Shown: positions 29,620 through 38,100, counted from the first letter of the stretch. The stretch is DNA of 64,000 nt from Microbacterium suwonense (GCF_030296555.1 NZ_AP027728.1:2046001-2110000); one strand, 5' to 3'. A program made the numbers and translations. The notes: generated by a model from the letters alone, not told the origin.

Positions 29620-30595
29620 GAACACGATCCGTCCGCCGGTGCGGGCCGCCGTGCAGCCGGGAAGGTCGATCGGCCCCTGCCCCGACCAGTCGGTGGCCAG
29701 CCGGGCGACCTCGAGCGTCTGCGTGCGGCTCAGGCTCACGCCGAACTCGCTGTCGACGACCAGCCGAATGATGCGGTTGCGCAGCGCGGCCGGGTTCGCG
29801 GCGAGCGCGGCGACGCTGACGGAGATGCCCGCCTCAGCATGCTCGACGATGTCCTCGATGGTCTCGTGGATCATCTCCTCGAAGGCCTCGGCATCCTCCC
29901 GCGCTGCTCAGCCGTGCGCGCGAGCGCCTCGGCGATGCCGGGTCCGAGCTCGGACTCCAGCACCGGCAGCACCCGTTCGCGCACGCGCACGCGGGCGAAG
30001 CGCGGCTCGGTATTGTGCGGGTCGTCCCAGGGGAGAGATCGGATGCCGTGCAGCACGCCCGCGTGGTCACGCGCCGCAGGCCGAGCATCGGCCGAAGCCA
30101 CCGGATCCCGTCGGCATCCACCCGCTCGGGCGCCATGCCCTGCAGACTCGTCGACCCGGAGCCCCGCGAGAGCCCCAGCAGCACGGTCTCGGCCTGATCG
30201 TCGAGGGTGTGCCCGAGCAGCACGACGGTCGCGCCGAGCTGCTGCGCGCAATCCCGCAGCGCCGCGTACCTGGCATCCCGAGCCGCGGCCTCGAGCCCGT
30301 CCGGATGCTGGGCATCCACCTGCACGGTGAGCACCCTCGCATCCGCTCCGAGCGACCGCGCCTGCTCCGCTGCGCGCTGCGCGACGGCATCCGATCCGGG
30401 CTGCAGTCCGTGGTCCACGACGGCCGCGGTGACCGTCGCATCGACCTTGGCGGCTTCGAAGGCTGTGGCTGCCGTCAGCGCGAGCGAGTCGGCTCCACCG
30501 GACAGGGCGACCACGACATGCTCGCCCGTAGACGTGGCGAGGGCGGTGCGCACAGCGAGGCGGACGGCGGCGACAGCAGGATCGAGCGAAGGCAC
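29608..30595 (-). pseudogene. tilS: tRNA(Ile)-lysidine synthetase (frame broken twice)
   Basis: The N-terminal PP-loop ATPase is clear from GTG 30595: [51 protein letters not shown] and a RPMLGLRR segment. A base missing in the G4 run at 30030-30033 hides [20 protein letters not shown], and a second near 29898-29900 hides [18 protein letters not shown]; both repairs restore the normal order. TilS modifies the wobble cytidine of the AUA-reading tRNA-Ile to lysidine and is essential, so real loss is implausible and the breaks are most likely errors in the sequence. Confidence 0.88.
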
Positions 30596-30655
30596 TTCTC
30601 CACCGTACGGGCAGGATCGCCGACGCGCAGTGGTTCGCGCCGTTAGTCTGTCTTG

Positions 30656-31305
30656 GTGTCCGATCAGAGCCGCACCACGTACCCCACCGAGCGCTTCAAG
30701 GCATTCGTCGACGCGGTCGTGGCGATCGCCATGACCCTGCTGATCCTTCCCCTGATGGAGGCGGTCACGGAAGCCGCGTCTGGGCGTCTCAGCACTGCTG
30801 AGTTCTATGAGGAGCATGCGGGCCAGCTGCTCAGCTTCGCGCTGAGCTTTCTGCTGATCGCGACGTTCTGGATCGGTCATCACAGCCAATACCGTGACGT
30901 GGAGCGGGTGACCGGGCGTCTGCTGCTGATCAACGTGGGGTGGATGGCGACGATCGTCTGGCTGCCCGTGCCGACGGCGATGCTCGGGCAGATGCACACC
31001 GACCCGCTGCAGGCGGTCACCTACATCGGCACCCTGATCCTCACCCAGGTGACTACTCTCGGCGGGTGGCTGTATCTGCTGCGGCATCCGGAGCTGACGA
31101 CGATGCCGGAGTCGCGGCTGCGGACGGGGCGATCGGCGACGCCGCGGCGATCGTCCTGTTCATCGTCGCGCTGGCGATCGCGATCTTCGTCACGCCGATC
31201 GGATATGCGGCGCTGCTGATCCTGCTGCTGAACCGTCCTGTCGCCCGCATCCTCGCCCACATCGTCGGCGGTCACAGCGATCAAGCGCTGCAGGGTCACG
31301 AGTAG
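30656..31305 (+). pseudogene. TMEM175/DUF1211-family potassium channel-like membrane protein (frame broken once)
   Basis: The first helix has the family selectivity motif [19 protein letters not shown] (Arg/Phe ... Asp ... Thr-Leu). Further helices LLSFALSFLLIATFWIGHHS, RLLLINVGWMATIVWLP and YIGTLILTQVTTLGGWLYLL follow. The frame breaks between 31110 and 31130, after which the last helices (AAIVLFIVALAIAIFVTP) lie one base off, ending at 31305. Repaired length is about 216 residues with six helices, as in bacterial TMEM175 proteins, which form tetrameric K+ channels. GTG 30656 is the likely start. Confidence 0.8.
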
Positions 31306-31351
31306 GCTGGTCTGCGGCATCCACCCGACATCTCTCCCGAGGAGCACACGC

Positions 31352-31837
31352 ATGGCACATGACGCCGTCATCGAGATCCCGCGCGGCAGCCGCGTCAAGT
31401 ACGAGGTCGACCACGAGACCGGACGAGTGCACCTCGACCGGGTGCTCTACACGACCTTCGGCTACCCCGCCGACTACGGCTACTTCGACAACACGCTCGG
31501 TGAGGACGGCGACCCGCTGGACGTGCTCGTGCTGCTGGACCACGCGATCTTCCCGGGCGTCGTCGTGAACGTGCGCCCCGTCGCGGTGCTGAAGATGAGC
31601 GACGAGGCCGGTGGCGACGACAAGCTGGTTGCCGTTCTCTCGAAGGATCCGCGCTGGGAGCACATCCAGGACATCGGCGACCTGCCCGAGTACACGAAGA
31701 AGGAGATCGCGCACTTCTTCGAGCACTACAAGGATCTCGAGCCGAACAAGTGGGTCAAGGTCGACGCGTGGGGCGATGCCGCCGAGGCGCAGCGCATCCT
31801 CGACGAGGCGATCGTCCGCGCCGGCCAGGAGCGCTGA
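31352..31837 (+). CDS. ppa: Inorganic pyrophosphatase
   Basis: A 161-residue family I soluble pyrophosphatase that hydrolyses PPi and drives biosynthetic reactions. The magnesium signature GEDGDPLDVLVLL is intact, along with IEIPRGSRVKYEVD, GYPADYGYF, DKLVAVLSKDPRW and the C-terminal HFFEHYKDLEPNKWVKV. The GAGGAG ribosome site lies a short distance upstream. A hairpin terminator follows. Confidence 0.96.
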   Translation: MAHDAVIEIPRGSRVKYEVDHETGRVHLDRVLYTTFGYPADYGYFDNTLGEDGDPLDVLVLLDHAIFPGVVVNVRPVAVLKMSDEAGGDDKLVAVLSKDPRWEHIQDIGDLPEYTKKEIAHFFEHYKDLEPNKWVKVDAWGDAAEAQRILDEAIVRAGQER

Positions 31838-31856
31838 CCTTCCGGATCACGTCACC

Positions 31857-31884
31857 GAGACCCTCGGCTCGCGCCGGGGGTCTC
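31857..31884. terminator. Hairpin terminator after ppa
   Basis: GAGACCCTCGGC and GCCGGGGGTCTC form a 12-bp stem (one G-T pair) with a TCGC tetraloop, 20 bases after the ppa stop. There is no T tract, as is usual for high-GC actinobacterial terminators. Confidence 0.7.
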
Positions 31885-31976
31885 GTGCTGTCTGCGGTGG
31901 CGGATGCCGGGCATCCGACGTTCTGACGGATGCTAGATCGCGCCGCGACGGGTGCCGGTTCCGCAGTGACGGATGC

Positions 31977-33371
31977 TCAGATCGCGCCGCGGGCCTTCAT
32001 GAACGGATACGGATCGACGCGACGCCCGTTGACGTACACCTCGAAGTGCACGTGGCATCCGAACGAGTTGCCGGTGTTGCCGGCGTAGCCGATGACCTGG
32101 CCGGCGTTGACGTGCTGCCCGTAGCGCACGGCGAAGCGCACCTGATGGCCGTAGCCGGTGGCGAGGCCGCCGCCATGCTGGATGCGCGTGTAGTTCCCGT
32201 AGCCGCCGTTGTAGCCGGCGAAGTCGACCGTGCCCGAGTGCGCGGCATAGATCGGGGCGCCGCATCCGTTGGCGAAGTCGAGCCCGCCGTGGTTGCGCGA
32301 GGCGCAGTAGCCGCTGGTGCACTGGACGCCGCGGATGCCGTAGTAGGAGGAGATGAAGCCGCCGTGCGGACGACGCCAGGCACCGGAGCCCCCGCCGCCT
32401 CCGCCGGAGCTGCCGCCCCCGGAGCCGCCGCCGGAGCCGCCGCCGCTGTTGTTCTTCGCGGCCTCCTCAGCCTCCTTGCGACGACGCTCCTCTTCTTCGC
32501 GCTTGCGCTTGGCTTCGGCTTCTTTACGCTTGCGCTCGCCCTCCTGGTACGCGGCGACCGTGGCGGTCGTCTTGTCCTTGAGGGAGGCGAGCTGCGCCTG
32601 AAGTGTGCTGAGGTTGTTCTGCTTCTCGTCGAGGGCGGCCTGTGCGGCATTCGCCGCCTGCTGCGCGCGGACCATCTTCTCTTCGGCGATCTTCTGCAGC
32701 CGGTCGCGCTCGTCGCGCGCAGCTTTGGCCTGATCGGTCAGGGACTGTGCGGAATCACGTGCGGCTGCCGCACGGTCGGCGATGGTCCGGTTGTACTCGA
32801 GCAGCTGGTCCATGCTGCCCAGGCGCGAAAGCAGCCCGTCGGCACCGCTGGACGATTCGGAGAGGAACAATTCGAGGGCAGCCTGGTCACCGCCGCTGCG
32901 ATACAGCTGCGTGGCGACCTGCCCTGCCTTGCGGGAGCTCTCGTCGGCGATCTTCGACTGCTCGTCAGCCTGCTTCTGCAGTTCGTCGGCGCGTTCGGCC
33001 TGCTCGAAGAACGCCTGCTGCGCCTCGTAGAACTCGTCGCCGGCCACGCGAGCGGCCTGCTCGGCGGCGGCGGCCTTCTGCGTGAGCGACTGGATCAGCC
33101 GCTCGATGCGGGTGATCTCCGCACCCTTGGCGGCTTCGTTCGCCTTGGCGCGCTGGACGTCGCCCCAGCTGGGGTAGTCGGCAGCGTGCGCGACCTGAGT
33201 GCGGCTGATGCCGAAAGCAGTGAACGCGATCGCGCTCAGTGCACCGACGGCGATGGCGCCGCGACGGGTGACCTTCGAAGACGGCCAGAACGCACGCTGC
33301 TCGGCAGGCGTCGGTGCGCACCCGCAATCCTCGGATGCTGAGCCGGCATCCCATTTGACCTCGTCGTTCAC
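31977..33371 (-). CDS. Secreted M23-family peptidase with coiled-coil (peptidoglycan hydrolase)
   Basis: A 464-residue protein. A twin-arginine-like stretch (TRRGAIAVGALSAIAFTAFG) heads a signal peptide ending near AHA. Residues about 70-300 form a long coiled coil rich in Ala, Glu, Lys and Arg, then a Gly/Ser linker, then an LytM-type M23 domain with zinc ligands in NHGGLDFA and GCHVHFEVY. It resembles the NlpD/EnvC/RipA-like group, in which the coiled coil positions or restrains the hydrolase; the M23 His/Asp/HxH set is complete so it is probably active. GTG 33371 is the start. It converges on ppa. Confidence 0.9.
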   Translation of the reverse strand: MNDEVKWDAGSASEDCGCAPTPAEQRAFWPSSKVTRRGAIAVGALSAIAFTAFGISRTQVAHAADYPSWGDVQRAKANEAAKGAEITRIERLIQSLTQKAAAAEQAARVAGDEFYEAQQAFFEQAERADELQKQADEQSKIADESSRKAGQVATQLYRSGGDQAALELFLSESSSGADGLLSRLGSMDQLLEYNRTIADRAAAARDSAQSLTDQAKAARDERDRLQKIAEEKMVRAQQAANAAQAALDEKQNNLSTLQAQLASLKDKTTATVAAYQEGERKRKEAEAKRKREEEERRRKEAEEAAKNNSGGGSGGGSGGGSSGGGGGGSGAWRRPHGGFISSYYGIRGVQCTSGYCASRNHGGLDFANGCGAPIYAAHSGTVDFAGYNGGYGNYTRIQHGGGLATGYGHQVRFAVRYGQHVNAGQVIGYAGNTGNSFGCHVHFEVYVNGRRVDPYPFMKARGAI

Positions 33372-33579
33372 GCGGCCCCTTCCGCCGGTTTCACAAGTGC
33401 CACACTAACAACATTCGTCACATCCGCAACAGTCTTGGCCGAACTGCCGGGCACAGAGGACGAGTCCATCGTTCACCCGAATCGCCCGGGCGGAAAGAGG
33501 ACTCGCCTCCGATTTCGTTTTTCATCGGGCCGTCCCTTATGCTTGAGCGTCGGCAAGGGAAGCCCTCGGGACTCTCTTC

Positions 33580-33652
33580 GGCCCCATCGTTTAGCGGCCT
33601 AGGACGCCGCCCTTTCACGGCGGTAGCACGGGTTCGAATCCCGTTGGGGTCA
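33580..33652 (+). tRNA. tRNA-Glu (TTC)
   Basis: Acceptor GGCCCCA pairs with TGGGGTC followed by discriminator A; anticodon loop CTTTCAC within CCGCC/GGCGG gives TTC for glutamate. The T loop GGTTCGAATCC is canonical. First of three tRNAs in a row on this strand. Confidence 0.95.
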
Positions 33653-33679
33653 CTTCATCCGATACAATTGAAAAGTTAT

Positions 33680-33753
33680 GGCCCTGTAGCGCAGTTGGTT
33701 AGCGTGCCGCCCTGTCACGGCGGAGGTCGCGGGTTCAAGTCCCGTCAGGGTCG
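33680..33753 (+). tRNA. tRNA-Asp (GTC)
   Basis: Acceptor GGCCCTG pairs with CAGGGTC and discriminator G; anticodon loop CTGTCAC gives GTC for aspartate. D arm GCGCAGTTGGTTAGCGT and T loop GGTTCAAGTCC are canonical. It lies 27 bases after tRNA-Glu, probably on the same transcript. Confidence 0.95.
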
Positions 33754-33765
33754 CTCCAAGCGACG

Positions 33766-33788
33766 GGCCTTCTTTCGAGAAGGCCTTT
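33766..33788 (+). terminator. Rho-independent terminator after tRNA-Asp
   Basis: GGCCTTCT and AGAAGGCC form a perfect 8-bp stem with a TTCG tetraloop, followed by TTT. It lies 12 bases after tRNA-Asp and separates the Glu-Asp pair from tRNA-Phe. Confidence 0.8.
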
Positions 33789-33820
33789 CGTATCGGACGC
33801 GACAGGTTCGCCGGTCGCGC

Positions 33821-33893
33821 GGCTCTGTAGCTCAGTTGGTAGAGCGTTCGACTGAAAATCGAAAGGTCACCGGATCGATGCCGGTCGGAGCCA
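33821..33893 (+). tRNA. tRNA-Phe (GAA)
   Basis: Acceptor GGCTCTG pairs with CGGAGCC (one G-T), discriminator A; anticodon loop CTGAAAA gives GAA for phenylalanine. The tRNA is followed by a terminator and then by an accessory segment with repeats and gene remnants, which suggests past integration nearby. Confidence 0.95.
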
Positions 33894-33920
33894 CAAGGCT
33901 GATCATTACAATCAGCCCAG

Positions 33921-33955
33921 AAACCCTCGCGTAGCTTCTACATCGCGAGGGTTTT
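33921..33955 (+). terminator. Rho-independent terminator after tRNA-Phe
   Basis: AAACCCTCGCG and CGCGAGGGTTT form an 11-bp stem with a 12-base loop, continuing into TTTT. It is 28 bases past the tRNA-Phe end and the best intrinsic terminator in the window. Confidence 0.85.
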
Positions 33956-33965
33956 GCTTTGGGCT

Positions 33966-34150
33966 GGTTCCTGGGGCGCTCCCCCGGGCTGTTCCGACCA
34001 GTCCTTGAGCATCCGCTGCTCCGGGGCGAAGCGAGACGGAACGTGCCGCGCATGGGGCTTGTGCCGGTCTTGTGCCGGTACGAGGCGGCAGCGGAGCACG
34101 TCGTCACCCCGGAATAAGCAGCTAACCACGAGCCGGATAAGCACTTATTC
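33966..34150. repeat. Diverged direct repeat, copy A (ends ATAAGCACTTAT)
   Basis: Contains TTCCTGGGGCGCTCC, TGCCGGTCTTGTGCCGGTAC, GGCGGCAGCG and GAATAAGCAGCTAA, ending in ATAAGCACTTAT at 34137-34148. The same elements in the same order recur at 34967-35085 (copy B) at roughly 70 percent identity over the last 90 bases. About 65 bases unique to copy A (CCCCCGGGCTGTTCC onward) are absent from B. It lies just after the tRNA-Phe terminator. Confidence 0.7.
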
Positions 34151-34234
34151 GGGGGAACATAGTGGTAGGGCGGGCAGTAGCCCTCGGAGCCTGGCAGTCT
34201 TCCGGACGGTATGACGAGCCAGGCTCACGTATTT

Positions 34235-34501
34235 CTACAGCCGGGTTACGCGCGCCTCCACGCGGCGGATCCAGTCCCCTCCGCTCGAGTAGCACCAGGC
34301 CACAGCGTCGCTCACCCAGAGCAGTGGATGCTCGTGAGGCGCTGCGTGCTCATAACGGAAGCCAGCGGATCCCTCGCGCCGCAGAATTCCAGCGATCAGC
34401 CGACGGTCGGCCTGCTCCACGGACTCGTCCCGTTCAATGATCAGTTGGCCGATGCCGTCGCGAGCAGCTTCCACGATTAGAGCACTAAATGACAGCGGGC
34501 G
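34235..34501 (-). pseudogene. C-terminal remnant of a DUF3800-like protein
   Basis: About 88 codons read FSALIVEAARDGIGQLIIERD ... DRRLIAGILRRE and then LLWVSDAVAWCYSSGGDWIRR, a segment resembling the end of the RNase H-like DUF3800 proteins common in accessory regions. Everything upstream of about 34501 in this frame is not protein-like, and the opposite strand switches to an AbiEi remnant there, so the gene was cut by a rearrangement. The assignment is by pattern memory and moderate. Confidence 0.4.
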
Positions 34502-34533
34502 GGCCTCCTTGTCCGACCGCTGCTTCACGATCC

Positions 34534-34905
34534 AGACGCATCGGCGACTGGTTCCCCGGCGCGACCGGGCTAGTGGTACCGCACCGACGCACGACTCGCC
34601 TCCCCAGCATTCAGCTACGGGTGCGCATACTCGACGCGGCCGATGTGACGTACATCGACGGGCTGCCGACCATGACAGTCGAGCGAGCGATCGCGGACCT
34701 AGTCGAGGCTCGCGAGGATCCATCGCTGGTCGCTGACGCGCTGTGGCACGCTGTGCAGAACGGAACACTCCTTGCGCCACATAGGCTGACTCAGTTGCTC
34801 GATCCGCTCGCTCGGCGGAACGGTGAAGTGACCGGCGCCGAGCTTGGCGAGCGAATGATGCTCGCTGCTGGCCTCGACGATGCGTGGATCACTCGACTTC
34901 GATGA
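34534..34905 (+). pseudogene. C-terminal remnant of an AbiEi-type antitoxin
   Basis: The frame contains GLVVPHRRTTRLPSIQLRV, then YIDGLPTMTVERAIADLVEA, EDPSLVADALWHAVQNGTL and LDPLARRNG, the C-terminal antitoxin domain pattern of AbiEi proteins from type IV toxin-antitoxin systems. The N-terminal winged-helix half is missing, and no AbiEii nucleotidyltransferase toxin gene follows. It abuts the DUF3800-like remnant, so both are fragments of a former accessory module lying between two ATAAGC repeats. Confidence 0.5.
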
Positions 34906-34966
34906 CAGCCGATGGCCGACGTTGGCTCGATGCGAGACCATGGCTCGGGTAGTGGTTTACCGAATC

Positions 34967-35085
34967 GAGGTTTCTGGGGCGCTCCAGAGCTAGTGCCGGT
35001 CTTGTGCCGAAACGAAGCGGCAGCGATACACACCGGCGTTCCGAAACAAGCAACTCAATGACAAGCCCGGATAAGCGCCTGTTCA
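34967..35085. repeat. Diverged direct repeat, copy B (contains ATAAGCGCCTGT)
   Basis: TTTCTGGGGCGCTCC, TGCCGGTCTTGTGCCGAAAC, AAGCGGCAGCG, AACAAGCAACT and ATAAGCGCCTGT (35071-35082) follow the order of copy A. It separates the AbiEi remnant from the fic gene. A third ATAAGC site, a perfect palindrome, lies at 36440 beyond fic. Confidence 0.7.
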
Positions 35086-35109
35086 CGCACCCATACACGG
35101 CGTAGGATC

Positions 35110-35164
35110 GGTGTATGAGTAACTCAATTACTCATACACCGAGTGGTGATCGTGTATGAGTAAC
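35110..35164. promoter_or_regulatory. Palindromic operator region of fic
   Basis: GGTGTATGAGTAA (35110-35122) and TTACTCATACACC (35128-35140) form a perfect 13-base inverted repeat around CTCAA. The same half-site, GTGTATGAGTAAC, occurs a third time at 35152-35164 and contains the fic start codon; a weaker half CATACACGG lies at 35092. Three phased copies ending on the start codon suggest tight autorepression or repression by a partner, possibly the C-terminal winged helix of the Fic protein itself. Confidence 0.75.
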
Positions 35165-36328
35165 GCCACCCCGCGATGGCCGGCTCTGGAGTGGGAGAGC
35201 CGATCCTGGCAACCTACTGCCGGCTTCGGCCGCGGTCGGTACAAGGCGTCTGTGCCACCGCTCATCGCCGCACGGTCACCGTTGCCCTCACCAGAGGCAG
35301 CGGAGGCCGCGACCACCGCTGCCAACGCACTGAGTCGGTTCGATGCAGAGCTTGGTCATCGCGTCGCTGCTTTCGCTCCTGTGCTTCTCCGATCCGAGGC
35401 CGCGTCGTCGTCCCAGATAGAGAACCTGACCGCCAGCGCTCGCGCGATCTTCAGCGCAGAACTCGGCGCCAAGGGCAGTCGCAATGCCGAGTTGATCGCC
35501 TCCAACACACAATCGCTGCACGCCGCCCTCGACCTGAGCACGGCCATCTCCGATGATGCCATCCGGGAGATGCACCGCATCCTGATGGCAGCTCAGCCCC
35601 GCCACACACCCGGAGAATGGCGTGACCAGGCGGTGTGGATCGGCACCCGAACAGACAGTCCGATCGGTGCAGAGTTCGTGGCTCCCGATCATTCCCGTAT
35701 TCCGACTCTCATCTCGGATCTTGTCGCCTTTGCGCGGCGCCAGGACCTTGCACCACTGATCGCTGTTGCTGTGGCTCATGCCCAGTTCGAAACGATCCAC
35801 CCATTCAGCGATGGCAACGGACGCACCGGTCGCGCGCTCGCACAGGCGATGCTGCGCCATCGCGGAGTGACACAGAACGTGGCCGTGCCGGTCTCAGCAG
35901 GGCTGCTGGCGGATGTCGAGGGCTACCACCGAGCGCTCACCGACTACCGCGAGGGAGACGTCTCCCCTGTTGTGCTGGCCTTCGCGAATGCCTCGATCAG
36001 GGCCGTGTCGAACGCGAGACAACTCATCACCGACATCGATGAGATCCAACAGTCATGGGAGGCTCGACTCACTGCACGTCGCTCCAGCAACGCATGGAAG
36101 CTTCTCAATATCATCGCCCGCCGCCCTGTGCTCGATGCCGTCACGGCGGCTGAAGAACTGGGCATCCAGCGTCCGAACGCCTACCCACCGCTGCAGGCGC
36201 TGGTCGATGCGGGCATCCTGACAGCAAAAACGGAACACAACCTCGGGCCATTCTGGCTGAGCACCGAGATCCTCGGTGCAATCGACGCGTTCGCTGCTCG
36301 CGCCGGGCGGCGCGAGCAGCCTCGGTAA
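35156..36328 (+). CDS. Fic family protein (class II, self-inhibited AMP transferase)
   Basis: A 390-residue protein. The Fic motif HPFSDGNGRTGR at 215-226 is complete, with the catalytic histidine and the anion-binding glycine loop, so transfer of AMP (or another nucleotide part) to a target protein is expected. SSSQIEN at 84-90 matches the inhibitory helix motif (S/T-x-x-x-E-G/N), placed N-terminal as in class II Fic proteins. Residues about 300-370 look like a winged helix (AVTAAEELGIQRPNAYPPLQ). No Shine-Dalgarno is visible; the start codon lies within the third operator half-site. Targets are unknown; it lies in an accessory segment. Confidence 0.9.
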   Translation: MSNATPRWPALEWESRSWQPTAGFGRGRYKASVPPLIAARSPLPSPEAAEAATTAANALSRFDAELGHRVAAFAPVLLRSEAASSSQIENLTASARAIFSAELGAKGSRNAELIASNTQSLHAALDLSTAISDDAIREMHRILMAAQPRHTPGEWRDQAVWIGTRTDSPIGAEFVAPDHSRIPTLISDLVAFARRQDLAPLIAVAVAHAQFETIHPFSDGNGRTGRALAQAMLRHRGVTQNVAVPVSAGLLADVEGYHRALTDYREGDVSPVVLAFANASIRAVSNARQLITDIDEIQQSWEARLTARRSSNAWKLLNIIARRPVLDAVTAAEELGIQRPNAYPPLQALVDAGILTAKTEHNLGPFWLSTEILGAIDAFAARAGRREQPR

Positions 36329-36634
36329 GACCATGAGAGCCGTGAGGGGCTTCTGTGTTCATTCAGTCTGCGACGATCGACACCACCGCCTGCAATGCAG
36401 CATCCAGGCCTCAGACCTGAGCCGCTGCCCATCGGCCGCATAAGCGCTTATCGGGCTAACACAACGTTACAAGCCCGGAGTTTCCCGTCGCAGAGACGAC
36501 AGACGCCGGGGTATCGGAGACGCATGCGCTTCTCGTCTGCAGTGGGCCGCTCGGTCGTCAGCGCAGAAATCTATCAGCGAGCAAGGCCAACCGGCGCAGT
36601 ACCGAAATCGAGTGCGCTCCGCCGATGTACGCGA
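36329..36634. other. Gene-free stretch with a perfect ATAAGCGCTTAT palindrome
   Basis: About 300 bases without a credible frame on either strand. The only structure is ATAAGCGCTTAT at 36440-36451, a perfect 12-base palindrome matching the sites at 34137 and 35071, followed by CGGGCTAAC. It probably marks the far edge of the accessory segment. Confidence 0.6.
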
Positions 36635-36672
36635 CAGCGCCCCGCGCCCACCACCTGTGGACCGGGGCGCTG
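36635..36672 (-). terminator. Hairpin terminator of the DUF898 gene
   Basis: CAGCGCCCC and GGGGCGCTG form a perfect 9-bp stem about 14 bases past the stop codon of the DUF898 gene on the minus strand. No T run follows. Confidence 0.6.
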
Positions 36673-36685
36673 AGCCGACCGAACG

Positions 36686-37051
36686 TCAGCTGGTCGGGTC
36701 GAGTTCTTGGTGCTCGACGATCCACTTCTGCAGGCGCGGGTAGACCCAGAAGCCATAGATGCCGATCGTTATCACGCACAGCAGGAACCATTTGATCCAC
36801 ATCCCGAAGAGCCGAGGTGCCGTGCCCGTGAAGCGCAGGCGCTGCCCGTTGATCCAGGTGTGCTTGGTCTTCCACCGGTATGTCATCACGACCGCCCACG
36901 GGTAGCAGATGCCAAGCGTGATGAGAGTGATCAGGAAGCCGCCGATGCCGATACCGAGCCAGCCTGCGGCACCGCCGGTGAAGCCGAACTGCAGGTGCGG
37001 CAGGCGCGGCGTGCCGGGAACGACGTTCGCGGTGCTGTTGGTGTCACTCAT
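36686..37051 (-). CDS. DUF898-family small membrane protein
   Basis: A 121-residue protein with two to three helices: WLGIGIGGFLITLITLGICYPWAVV-type segment near residues 32-57 and MWIKWFLLCVITIGIYGFWV near 85-105. Between them TYRWKTKHTWINGQRLRFTGTA matches DUF898 (YjgN-like) proteins, which repeat a GxxWxxxR..NG motif. The ATG at 37051 has AAAGGAAA upstream. Function unknown. Its upstream gap to the divergent hydrolase gene (274 bases) must hold both promoters. Confidence 0.75.
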   Translation of the reverse strand: MSDTNSTANVVPGTPRLPHLQFGFTGGAAGWLGIGIGGFLITLITLGICYPWAVVMTYRWKTKHTWINGQRLRFTGTAPRLFGMWIKWFLLCVITIGIYGFWVYPRLQKWIVEHQELDPTS

Positions 37052-37325
37052 GTATTTCCTTTCGTCCTGCGGTGCGCAGGGAGGAACGGTTCGCCAGGTG
37101 GCGAGCCGGGTCGGGTGATGATCGAGGTACGGGAGCGGCATGAGCGGAACGAGCGCCGCGACGATCGAACGCCACGCGATGTCCCGACTGCGCCAGGAAA
37201 CTCTCTGCACCCCTCACGAATCTATGCCGTATGCCATTCCGCTGTGAGCAGATCGGCGCCGTCTGCCACTCGCATGGCCGTAGCGTCGTGGGAGGCAGGG
37301 GAACGAGCCAGAGAAGGAAGTCTCA

Positions 37326-38033
37326 ATGGAACTGATTTTCGTCCACGGTGCACTGGTGCGTGACGGCCAGTGGTGGTGGCAGCCGACGGCCGATCTCCTT
37401 CAGGAGCGGACGGGCATCCGCAGCCGGGCCGTCGCTCTGCCGTCCTGCGGCGAGGTCTCACCCGATCAGATCGCGGGTGGCCTGGCTGCGGATGCAGCGG
37501 CTCTTCGCACCGAGCTCGACGATGTCGACTCCGCGATCGTCGTCGGCCACTCCTACGGCGGCACGGTCATCGCCGAAGCCGGCCGGCATCCTGCAGTGGC
37601 GCACCTGCTGTATGCGTCGTCCTACCTTCCGGATACCGGACAGTCGCAGGGCATGATCATGAGCGGTGAGAGCGACCCGGTCTCGATCGGTGACAACGGA
37701 GACGGCACACTGAGGCTGTCCGGGTATGACCGTGCCTCGTTCGGATCACGGTTCCTTCAGGATGCAGACGCTGCATCTCAGCAAGAGGCGTGGGAACGTG
37801 TGACCGCCCAGGCCGCCACGGCGTTCCTGACTCCCACCACTGCCGCCGGCTGGCAGGGTGTCGATTCGACATATCTGGTCTGCACGCAGGATCTCAGCAC
37901 ATCGGTCGAGCTGCAGCGCTTCCACGCGGCCCGGGCAACCCGCTGGGTCGACCTGCCGACCGGGCATCACCCGTTCATCACCCGTCCCGACCTGGTCACC
38001 GCGCAGATTCAGGCTCTGCTGGAGCAGAGCTGA
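37326..38033 (+). CDS. Alpha/beta-fold hydrolase
   Basis: A 235-residue hydrolase of the short type: MELIFVHGALVRDGQWWWQP (oxyanion HG), nucleophile elbow VVGHSYGG with Ser at about residue 77, and the late His in LPTGHHPFITRP. The acid is probably in VCTQDLS. The GAAGGAAG ribosome site is close. It resembles the esterase/signal-peptide-lacking group often named after salicylate esterase-like proteins; the substrate is unknown. Confidence 0.85.
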   Translation: MELIFVHGALVRDGQWWWQPTADLLQERTGIRSRAVALPSCGEVSPDQIAGGLAADAAALRTELDDVDSAIVVGHSYGGTVIAEAGRHPAVAHLLYASSYLPDTGQSQGMIMSGESDPVSIGDNGDGTLRLSGYDRASFGSRFLQDADAASQQEAWERVTAQAATAFLTPTTAAGWQGVDSTYLVCTQDLSTSVELQRFHAARATRWVDLPTGHHPFITRPDLVTAQIQALLEQS

Positions 38034-38100
38034 GGACAGGTGTCGCGCCGCACGATTCCCCGAGCATCGTGCATCGGCGCCTTCGTGGCACACTGACGTC

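Noticed and set aside
33938..34144. Small protein gene on the minus strand just after tRNA-Phe
   Set aside because: The frame runs through the repeat A sequence, has poor codon use, and a similar frame occurs in repeat B with no conserved protein; it is repeat DNA rather than a gene.
34534..34905. Functional AbiE toxin-antitoxin system
   Set aside because: Only the C-terminal part of the antitoxin remains and no AbiEii toxin gene follows.
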